64,000 nt of DNA from Streptoalloteichus hindustanus (GTDB lineage Bacteria; Actinomycetota; Actinomycetes; Mycobacteriales; Pseudonocardiaceae). Position 1 is the stretch's first letter; the number at the start of each line of letters is the position of its first letter. The position numbers and the translations under genes are program-made. Positions 49,383 to 56,323 of the stretch are shown in pieces. The stretch covers positions 310,001 through 374,000 of the forward strand of contig NZ_FQVN01000005.1 of assembly GCF_900129375.1 (NCBI RefSeq), read 5' to 3'. A model generated the notes under the pieces. The model was not told the origin of the DNA, made no database searches, and saw nothing but the letters and a program-made list of their open reading frames with translations.

Positions 49383-51893
49383 TCAGGGTTTGCCTGCCCA
49401 TTGTCCACTGTCGACGGTAATGCTGTCGAGAGTGCCGCTGCCGAGGCCGCCGAGCTCTGCTCGCAGCTCCGCCCGGATTCGGTCCGCTTCGTCTCCGGTG
49501 AGCGCCTCGCACAGCGACAGGGCGCGTTCCCGCTCGCGTCGGGCTGTCTCGCTGTCGCCCAACTGGTCGGACGTGCTTGCCAGATCCCGCAGCACGTCCA
49601 CCTGGAACCGCGGCTGGCCCAGGCGTTCGAACAGGAGCAGGGCGCCAGTGAACAGCCGGCGCGCCTCGGCCAGGTCACCGCGGCCGCGCATCAGGGTGCC
49701 GCAGGTGTGCAGTGAACGGGCTTCTCCTATCCAGGAACCTCGCATGCGGAAGAGGGCGAGGGCGTCCTCGGCGTGTGCGAGCGCCGCGTCGACCGAGCCG
49801 AGGGCTTGCAGGCTCACCGCCGAGTGCAGCAACACCCTGCCCAGGGAGATGTCGTCCACCGGGGTTCGTGGTCCCGCCTTCGCCTGGCGGAAGTAGCGGA
49901 TGCAGGTTTCCAGCTCCGCGACCGCTTCTCGGAACCGCCCTGTGCGGTGGAAGGCGGTGGCGCGGATCGCTCGGGCGACGTGCAGGCCGAGCGGGCAGCC
50001 AGCGGCGGTGAACCGCTCCACCGCCTCGTCGAGATCGGCGACGCAGGCGGCGAACTCGCCCACCCGCTGCCGGACGTTGGCCCGGTAGACCCGGGCCCAA
50101 CCCTGTTCGCGCGGGTCGCCAGCGGCAACGGCCACCTCCCACGCCTGCTCAGCGAACGTGACCGCGTCGTCCGGTCGGTCCAGGAAGGTGAGGTGGGTCC
50201 AGGACAGGAAGTTGCGGTGCACGGCCTCCTCGCGCTCGCTGCCCAGAGCCGTGGCCGCCGACAACGCGAGCGTGAACACCTCCACCCAGGTGTGCGCCGT
50301 CCCCCCGATCCCGGAGTACCAGCGCATCGCCGTGCCGAGGTCGAGCACGTCGCGGTGCCGGCCACTGGCCGCGGCGATCCTGGCCGCCGCCAACCAGTTC
50401 GACTCCTCGACCTCCAACCACCGGGCCGCGTCGACGTGGTCGGAGAACGGGAAGTCCGCCAGGGGCGAGCCCACCAGCTCCGCCGAGGGGTGGAAGGCCG
50501 TCCCCGCCGCTGTCGCCGTCGTGAGCAGCCAGTCCACCAGCCGGTCCTCGGCCGCTCGCGCGTCGGCCCCCGACTCCGCCATCCTCAGCCGCTTGGCGGC
50601 GAAAACTCGCAGCAGATCGTGGAACTGGTACCTGCCCTCCTCCGGCGAGCGCTGCACCAGGCTCGCGTCGACCAGTTCCTCCAGCGCCACCGCCGCCTCG
50701 CGTGCGTCCGGTCCGCCCAGGAGCGCGACGACCGCCGGCACGGAGAAGTCGGCGCCCGGCACGAGGGCGAGCCGGCGGAACACCGTCGCGGCCGTCGGGC
50801 TGAGCTTGCGGTAGGACAGCTCGAACACGCCGCGGACCTGGAGGTCCCCCGCCGTGAGCGCGGACAGCCGTCGGCCGCGGTCGCGGAGCTGGCTGACCAG
50901 CCGCCGCAGCGACCAGTCGGGCCGGCTGGCCAGGTGGTTGCCCGCGATGCGCAACGCGAGGGGCAGCCGCCCGCACAGCCCGACCAGTTCGACGGCGGCC
51001 GCGGACTCCCTGGCCAGCCGCGCCGGGCCGACGATCGCCGACAGCAGTGCCAGAGCCTCGCCCTCGGACAGCACGTCGAGCGCGAACCGCGTGGTGGACT
51101 CCAGGCCCGCCAGCATCGGTCGGCTGGTGACCAGGGTCAGGCACCGCGACCCGCCGGTCAGCAGGGGCCGGACCTGGGCCTCGTCGACGGCGTCGTCCAG
51201 GACGACCAGCACGGCGCGGTCGCGCAGCAGCGAACGGCACAGCCCGGCCCGCCGTTCGAGGTCGGCCGGGATCTGGGTGGCGCCCACGCCCAACGACCGG
51301 AGCACGAGGTGCAGCACGTCCGCCGGCGTCGCGGGCTCCGCCGACATCCCCCGCAGCCGCAGGAAAAGCCGGCCGTCGGGGAAGAACGCCCCGAGTTCGT
51401 GCGCGGCCCGGACGGCCAACGTCGTCTTGCCCGTGCCCGGCGGCCCGCTGAGCACGATGACCTGCGCGGACCGCCGGTGGCCCCGGGAGACCTGCTCGGC
51501 GAGGGCGCGCAGCGCGCCGAGCTCGTTCTCCCGCCCGGCCAGGTCGTCCACGTCGGGGGGAAGCGCGCCCAGCGCGACCGGGGTGGGCGGGCAGGCGACC
51601 GGAGCGGCCGGGGGGATGTGCCGGACGCGGCCGAGCTTGGCCAGATGCTGCAACTGGGACAGTTCCGCGTTGGTCAGCGCCAGGGCGGCGCCGACGGCCG
51701 CGACCGTGCGTTGCTGGGGCCCCTTCGCGACCCCGCGTTCCATGTCGCTGATCGCGCGAACGCTGACACCCGAGCCTTCGGCGAGCCCTTCCTGGGTGAG
51801 CTGGGCCCGTTGGCGGTAGCACCGCAGAAGTTCGCCGAAACAGGGGAGACCGTGAGCGTCGTCCTCGTTCCGCACATCTCCAATGAAGCACAT
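49383..51893 (-). CDS. STAND regulator: XRE helix-turn-helix, NB-ARC NTPase and TPR repeats
   Basis: 836 residues from the ATG at 51893; further in-frame starts to 51929 are possible and none has a clear ribosome binding site. N-terminal XRE domain (FGELLRCYRQRAQLTQEGLA, GSGVSVRAISDMERG), then an NB-ARC ATPase (ENELGALRALAEQVSRGH, Walker A VLSGPPGTGKTTLAVRAA, Walker B VLVVLDDAVDE, LPLALRIAGNHLA), then about ten TPR-like repeats (VYRANVRQRVGEFAACVADL; HSAVSLQALGSVDAALAHAE; DLAEARRLFTGALLLFERLG). This is an AfsR-like signalling ATPase with XRE in place of SARP. Ligand and targets are unknown. Confidence 0.85.
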   Translation of the reverse strand: MCFIGDVRNEDDAHGLPCFGELLRCYRQRAQLTQEGLAEGSGVSVRAISDMERGVAKGPQQRTVAAVGAALALTNAELSQLQHLAKLGRVRHIPPAAPVACPPTPVALGALPPDVDDLAGRENELGALRALAEQVSRGHRRSAQVIVLSGPPGTGKTTLAVRAAHELGAFFPDGRLFLRLRGMSAEPATPADVLHLVLRSLGVGATQIPADLERRAGLCRSLLRDRAVLVVLDDAVDEAQVRPLLTGGSRCLTLVTSRPMLAGLESTTRFALDVLSEGEALALLSAIVGPARLARESAAAVELVGLCGRLPLALRIAGNHLASRPDWSLRRLVSQLRDRGRRLSALTAGDLQVRGVFELSYRKLSPTAATVFRRLALVPGADFSVPAVVALLGGPDAREAAVALEELVDASLVQRSPEEGRYQFHDLLRVFAAKRLRMAESGADARAAEDRLVDWLLTTATAAGTAFHPSAELVGSPLADFPFSDHVDAARWLEVEESNWLAAARIAAASGRHRDVLDLGTAMRWYSGIGGTAHTWVEVFTLALSAATALGSEREEAVHRNFLSWTHLTFLDRPDDAVTFAEQAWEVAVAAGDPREQGWARVYRANVRQRVGEFAACVADLDEAVERFTAAGCPLGLHVARAIRATAFHRTGRFREAVAELETCIRYFRQAKAGPRTPVDDISLGRVLLHSAVSLQALGSVDAALAHAEDALALFRMRGSWIGEARSLHTCGTLMRGRGDLAEARRLFTGALLLFERLGQPRFQVDVLRDLASTSDQLGDSETARRERERALSLCEALTGDEADRIRAELRAELGGLGSGTLDSITVDSGQWAGKP

Positions 51894-52280
51894 CCGGAGG
51901 CGCCCGCTCAACCCGCGGCTCACCACCATATGGGACAAGGAGTTTGCCGGGCGGGGAAACCCGGCGAAGGCGGAGAGCGGTCGTAGGAAGGAGATCGCGG
52001 GAGCTGACGCCCTGACGGGACTGTTTCTCGTTGGAGGCCAACAACTTCGGGCGTGCTCGTGCCCGGCCGGAACCAGACCGGCCGAACAGTCCACAATGTA
52101 CTCCTTCGCGGTCCGCGCGCTGGCTCGCGCGGATCTCTCTCCTCAGCGGTGAAGGACGCCGAACCGGCCTTCGGGTTGCCTCGACCCCGGCCTCCTGTCC
52201 GGCCCGCTGGGAACACTGTTCGCACCGTCGGGTCCGCCCGCCGCCCGCTCTTGGACGTGCGGTCGACCCGGGAAACGGCG
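51894..52280. other. Upstream region of the STAND regulator
   Basis: About 390 bases with no convincing gene on either strand; weak open frames in it lack normal codon bias. It includes AT-richer DNA near 52030-52110 that probably carries the regulator promoter. Confidence 0.4.
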
Positions 52281-52318
52281 CGAGGCCCGGTCGCCGCACG
52301 GGTCGGCGCCGGGCCTCG
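52281..52318 (-). terminator. Terminator behind the ricin-domain gene
   Basis: CGAGGCCCGG (52281-52290) pairs perfectly with CCGGGCCTCG (52309-52318) around an 18-base loop, about 57 bases downstream of the reverse-strand stop at 52375. Confidence 0.6.
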
Positions 52319-52374
52319 TCGTCGCTGTCCTCACCGCTCCACGCGCGATCCGTTCGCCCCCAGGTGCCGGGAGG

Positions 52375-52623
52375 TCACGTCCGCCACTGTTGGCTGGTGC
52401 CGCCGTGGCACGGCCAGAGGATCACGGGCTCGCCGACGTTGTAGGTCTTGATGTCGAGGCAGAAGCCGTTGCCGGCGTTGCGAATCAACTTCACCGCCGT
52501 CGCGGACGTCGTGTTGGTGGTGGTTGCCGTCCGCGGTTCGGCGGTGGCCGTGGATCCCGACAGCAGGGCGCCCGCCACCAGGGCGGAGGCCAGGACAGCC
52601 GTCGTGCGCGCGTGTCCGAGCAT
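52375..52623 (-). CDS. Short secreted protein with a single ricin-B-type repeat
   Basis: 82 residues. A signal peptide covers about residues 1-28 (TTAVLASALVAGALLSGSTA, TAEP). The mature part is essentially one beta-trefoil repeat: VKLIRNAGNGFCLDI ... VGEPVILWPCHGGTSQQWRT, with the QxW signature and a conserved Cys pair. Ricin B lectin domains normally have three such repeats over about 130 residues, so this is either a truncated lectin or a minimal carbohydrate-binding peptide. The stop follows directly after QQWRT, with no further repeat in another frame. Confidence 0.68.
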   Translation of the reverse strand: MLGHARTTAVLASALVAGALLSGSTATAEPRTATTTNTTSATAVKLIRNAGNGFCLDIKTYNVGEPVILWPCHGGTSQQWRT

Positions 52624-52849
52624 GAGATGCCTTTCCCGAATCCGTCCGGTCGTGGTGACCGGATCGTCGAAGGTCCTCGGTGGGAGGGCCGGCCCCCACT
52701 GTCGAGGTGGGGCGGGCGCGGGAGAACCCTCAAGTTTCGGGATGGACGCGGGTCTGCCGGGGCACTAGCCTCGCCCGGGCAACGGCGAAGTGGTGGCGGC
52801 TGTCCCGGAGGTCAGCGCGGCGCCCAGGACGTCCTCGGGAGAGCTGCGC

Positions 52850-53719
52850 ATGCCACTCCGTCAGTTCCGGTTCGGTGTCTCGCTCTTCACGGGCGTTTCG
52901 CGCGGTGGCTGGCAGAACCGGGCCCGACGAGCGGAGGAGCTGGGCTACGACGTGGTCCTGGCGCCCGACCACCTGGGCATGCCGGCGCCGTTCCCGCTCC
53001 TGGCCGCCGCCGCGATGGTCACCTCCCGCGTCCGGTTGGGCACGTACGTGCTGAACGCCGGCTTCCACCGCGCAGCGCTGCTGGCCAGGGAGGTCGCCAG
53101 CGTCGACCAGCTCGTGGGCGGTCGGCTCGAACTCGGTCTGGGCGCCGGATACGCCCAGCACGAGTACGAGGCCGCCGGCCTGCCCTTCCCCGGGGCGGGG
53201 GAGCGGCTGGACCACCTCGCGGGCACCGTGACGGAGCTCCGTCGACTGCTCGGCGACGACGACCACGTGCCGGTGCCCGTCCAGCGCCCGACGCCGCCCA
53301 TCATGGTCGCGGGGCAGGGGGATCGCCTGCTGCGCATCGCGGCCCAGCACGCCGACATCGTCGGCATCGCCGGCGCCCTTCCCCGCGACGGCGGCGACAC
53401 CGGGCACGCGGCGCTGGCGGACAAGATCGCGCTCGTGCGGGACGCCGCCGGCGGGCGGTGGCCCGACCTGGAACTGAACCTGTTGGTGCAGACGGTCCTG
53501 TCGGACACCGACCGCCAGCCCGACCTGTCCTTCCTGCGCGGTTTCGCCCCCGGTCTCACCGACGACCAGATCCTGGCCCTCCCCGGCGTGCTGCGGGGCA
53601 GTGCGGCGGCGATCGCCGACACCCTTCGCGGGTACCGCGAAACGTACGGGCTGACCTACTTCACCGTGACCGAGCGCAGCATGGCCGCCTTCGCCCCGGT
53701 GATCGCGCGGCTCCGCTGA
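52850..53719 (+). CDS. LLM-class F420-dependent oxidoreductase
   Basis: 289 residues from the ATG at 52850. Luciferase-like TIM-barrel pattern: RFGVSLFTGVSRGGW, RRAEELGYDVVLAPDHLG, SRVRLGTYVLNAGFHRAALL, ASVDQLVGGRLELGLGAGYA, RPTPPIMVAGQGDRLLRIAA. Actinobacterial members use cofactor F420 to reduce or oxidise varied substrates. It stands alone with its own promoter; substrate unknown. Confidence 0.84.
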   Translation: MPLRQFRFGVSLFTGVSRGGWQNRARRAEELGYDVVLAPDHLGMPAPFPLLAAAAMVTSRVRLGTYVLNAGFHRAALLAREVASVDQLVGGRLELGLGAGYAQHEYEAAGLPFPGAGERLDHLAGTVTELRRLLGDDDHVPVPVQRPTPPIMVAGQGDRLLRIAAQHADIVGIAGALPRDGGDTGHAALADKIALVRDAAGGRWPDLELNLLVQTVLSDTDRQPDLSFLRGFAPGLTDDQILALPGVLRGSAAAIADTLRGYRETYGLTYFTVTERSMAAFAPVIARLR

Positions 53720-53822
53720 ACCACGTCACTGTCCGAAGTGGACAGTCCGGGGTGGAACGTCGGATTTCTGGGCTGGGGGAACACTTCCCGGGCAGCGGAC
53801 GACCGCTCTGGGCGGTGGGGCC

Positions 53823-54407
53823 TCACCGGTCGGGTTCGGGCGGGTCGTTCCGGTGTCGTGGTAGTTCCTCGACGGGGAACAGGATCGTGCTCAGGAGGTG
53901 GGAGCTGCGGTCCGGCCTCGGCTCGTTGCCCATCCTGGACAGGACGGCGTCGCGGATCTCGCCGATCAGCTCGGCCAGCTCGTCCTGGCTGAGCAGGAGC
54001 GGGAACTGCCGGTAGGAGACCGAGTCGGCGGTCGGGTCCGCGTGCTCCCGGTCGAGATAGGCGTTGAACTCGGCCAGCAGGGCGCCGACGGCCGCGGCGA
54101 ACCCGTGGCGGTGTTCGTCGATGGTCATCGACGCCGCCTCCTCCGGGCTGATCACCGCCCGCGCCCGGCGCAGGCGGTAGTGGCGTTCGGTGGCGCCGTG
54201 CACGCGCTGTTCGTCCGCGACCTCCAGCAGTCCCTCCTCGACCAGCACGCCGACGTGGCGGTACACGGTGGCCTTCGAGACGTCGGGGAGGCGGGCGCAC
54301 AGGTCGGCGGTGGTGCGCGTCTGCCCGTTGGACATGGCGTGCACGATGCGCAGCCGCACCGGGTGCAGGAGCAGGTCGAGCGTGTCCACGTCCGAAGACG
54401 TTCGCAC
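53823..54407 (-). CDS. ArsR/HTH_20-type winged-helix regulator
   Basis: 194 residues from a GTG at 54407; a TTG at 54425 would add six codons. Winged helix at the N-terminus (LLLHPVRLRIVHAMSNGQT, LCARLPDVSKATVYRHVGVL, GLLEVADEQRVHGATERHYR). The C-terminal half is helical and may bind a ligand (MTIDEHRHGFAAAVGALLAE, FPLLLSQDELAELIGEIRDA). It is divergent from the alpha/beta-hydrolase gene, with a CTCAA/TTGAG dyad between them. Confidence 0.8.
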   Translation of the reverse strand: MRTSSDVDTLDLLLHPVRLRIVHAMSNGQTRTTADLCARLPDVSKATVYRHVGVLVEEGLLEVADEQRVHGATERHYRLRRARAVISPEEAASMTIDEHRHGFAAAVGALLAEFNAYLDREHADPTADSVSYRQFPLLLSQDELAELIGEIRDAVLSRMGNEPRPDRSSHLLSTILFPVEELPRHRNDPPEPDR

Positions 54408-54420
54408 ATCTGATAACGTT

Positions 54421-54432
54421 CTCAAAGTTGAG
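54421..54432. promoter_or_regulatory. Dyad between regulator and hydrolase, probable operator
   Basis: CTCAA-AG-TTGAG, preceded by GATAACGTT, in the AT-rich patch just outside the regulator start. Its place between the divergent genes makes it the obvious binding site of the winged-helix regulator. Confidence 0.55.
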
Positions 54433-54519
54433 AAAGCAGGCGTCGGGGTGGAGAGCGGCCGAGAGGTCGCGTCTCCTGCCCGGCCGAGTCGGCGAGCGCC
54501 GACAGTGAGGGGGACGGCG

Positions 54520-55461
54520 ATGAGTCATCACACGACCGAGGGCGGACCCGAGAGGGCGGACCGGACACCGCCGCTGGGCCGCTATTACGAGGTGGGCGGC
54601 CGGCGGCTCCTGCTGCACCGGTCGGGGAGCGGGAGCCCGACGGTGGTGTTCCTGCCCGGCGGCGGAACGGTCGGCCTGGACTACCTGAACGTCCAGCGCC
54701 GGGCCGCCGAGCTCACCACGAGCGTGCTCTACGACCGCGCGGGAACCGGATGGAGCGACCGGGTCGACCTGCCGCGCGGCTCGGCCGAGGTGACCGACGA
54801 GCTGCACGAGCTCCTGCGCGTCGCCGACGTGCCCGGCCCGTACCTGCTGGTGGGCCACTCCCTCGGCGGCTTGTACGCGCGGCACTACGCGACCCGCTTC
54901 CCCGAGGAGGTGGCCGGCCTCCTCCTGCTGGACCCCGCGCACGAGGACTACAACGCCCACATGCCGCCGGAGCTGGTCGAGATGTGGAACGCCTGGGACC
55001 CCGACGAGGCGTTGCCCGCCGAGCTGCCCGCCGAGCTCGTGGAGTTCTACCGCGATGAGCTCACGCTGAACATGGCCGAATGGCCGGAGGAGGTCCGCGG
55101 CCCGCTCGTCGACCGGCACGTCAGCCCGGAGTGGCTCGCGGTCGGCTTCCAGGAGGCGCGGAACCTCGACCAGCTCAACGACGAGCTCCGCCAGACCGGC
55201 CCGATGCCCGACGTGCCGTTGATCATCCTCACCGCGACCGGGATCGACGCCTTCAAGCGGGCGGTGTCCCAGGGCGTGCCGGAAGCGCTGCTGCGCGCGG
55301 AGATCGAGGGCAAGCAGCGCCTCTACACGGCGGTGGCCGAGTCCGTCTCCCGGGGCGAGAACCGCCTCCTCGACGACGCCGGGCACGCCACCCTGCACTG
55401 GCGGCGTCCCGACGCCGTGGCCCAGGCGATCAGCGACCTCCTCGACACGATCGTCCACTGA
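54520..55461 (+). CDS. Alpha/beta-hydrolase
   Basis: 313 residues, ATG after GAGGGGGA. RLLLHRSGSGSPTVVFLPGG with the oxyanion-hole GG, nucleophile S114 in LLVGHSLGGLYARHYA, LLLLDPAHEDYN for the acid, and the C-terminal DDAGHATLHWRRPDAV with the catalytic His. No signal peptide, so intracellular. Substrate unknown; expression is probably under the divergent winged-helix regulator. Confidence 0.84.
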   Translation: MSHHTTEGGPERADRTPPLGRYYEVGGRRLLLHRSGSGSPTVVFLPGGGTVGLDYLNVQRRAAELTTSVLYDRAGTGWSDRVDLPRGSAEVTDELHELLRVADVPGPYLLVGHSLGGLYARHYATRFPEEVAGLLLLDPAHEDYNAHMPPELVEMWNAWDPDEALPAELPAELVEFYRDELTLNMAEWPEEVRGPLVDRHVSPEWLAVGFQEARNLDQLNDELRQTGPMPDVPLIILTATGIDAFKRAVSQGVPEALLRAEIEGKQRLYTAVAESVSRGENRLLDDAGHATLHWRRPDAVAQAISDLLDTIVH

Positions 55462-55533
55462 GGACAGGAGGCCCCGCGTCCTGGCCGGGCTCGGTTGTGA
55501 AGTGCTCCTGGGCTCCTCCTCTCACAGGGCTGA

Positions 55534-55566
55534 CCGGCCGGCACGCCGTAGCGGCGTACCGGCCGG
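55534..55566. terminator. Bidirectional terminator hairpin
   Basis: CCGGCCGG (55534-55541) pairs with CCGGCCGG (55559-55566), and inside it ACGCC (55543-55547) with GGCGT (55553-55557). It lies between the convergent hydrolase and secreted-protein genes. Confidence 0.72.
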
Positions 55567-55608
55567 CAGGCCGAACACCCCGGTCAGCCGTGGCCTCGAC
55601 GTCGGGGC

Positions 55609-55926
55609 TCAGTAGGTCTCGACGTACCAGTCGGTGGCCGAGGTCGGGCCCGGGCACCAGGCGACCGAGTCCTCGGTGCCGGCGTGCTTCCACGGCCCGG
55701 CGTGGTAGCCGCCGTCGCTGCACCGGACCACGGCTCGGTAGTCGTACCTGGACCCGCAGTAGGCCCAGGAGCCCTCTCGGTACTGCGAGTGGGACCGGTC
55801 GGAGTAGACGAATCCTCCCCGGCACTCACCCGGGTGGTCGCCGCCCGCGACCGCGGCGGGCGTGGTCACCAGGAAGGTCGCCGCGCCCAGCGCGGCGACG
55901 GCCAGAACACGTGGCAGAGACCGCAT
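55609..55926 (-). CDS. Small secreted cysteine-containing protein
   Basis: 105 residues, ATG after TTGGAGGGA. A signal peptide covers residues 1-27 (VLAVAALGAATFLVTTPAAV, AGGDHP). The mature domain of about 78 residues is rich in Tyr/Gly/Trp and has four cysteines (GECRGG, AYCGS, VRCSDG, AWCPG), enough for two disulfides. No family recognised; composition suggests an exported binding or inhibitor protein. Confidence 0.66.
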   Translation of the reverse strand: MRSLPRVLAVAALGAATFLVTTPAAVAGGDHPGECRGGFVYSDRSHSQYREGSWAYCGSRYDYRAVVRCSDGGYHAGPWKHAGTEDSVAWCPGPTSATDWYVETY

Positions 55927-56323
55927 CGCGGGTCCCTCCAACTTCTGCCAGGTGGGACAGGGTGAACCATGGCTCGCCCCACACGCTGCGCCCATCCCAC
56001 CCGGTTGGGCAACCTCCGTGCCACCATCGGGTGGCAGCTTTCACGGACAGTGAGAGAGCGGGTCCGACCAGCACCGACTTCCTCGTCCTGGCCGCGGGAC
56101 CACCCCGGCCCGAGCCATCCAGGACGAGAACGCCACTCCGCTCGTTCACCGGGGATCGACACTCTCCGCTACGGCCAGGTCGACCACCGGGTACTGCGGT
56201 CCGGGTGCACCCACGACATTGCCCACGACGTCGCCTACGACCTGGTCGTCGACACTGACATCGGGACCTCCGAGGAGCTGACCGGGGCCGTGCTGCGACA
56301 ACATCAGTCCACAGTGGACGTGT
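55927..56323. other. Intergenic region between the secreted protein and the CHAT operon
   Basis: About 400 bases; no convincing gene. It contains a short in-frame-looking tandem (CACGACATTGCC, CACGACGTCGCC, TACGACCTGGTC at about 56212-56247) and the palindrome GTCCACAGTGGAC at 56307-56319, 4 bases downstream of the CHAT gene stop. The right part may be the remnant of a gene. Confidence 0.4.
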
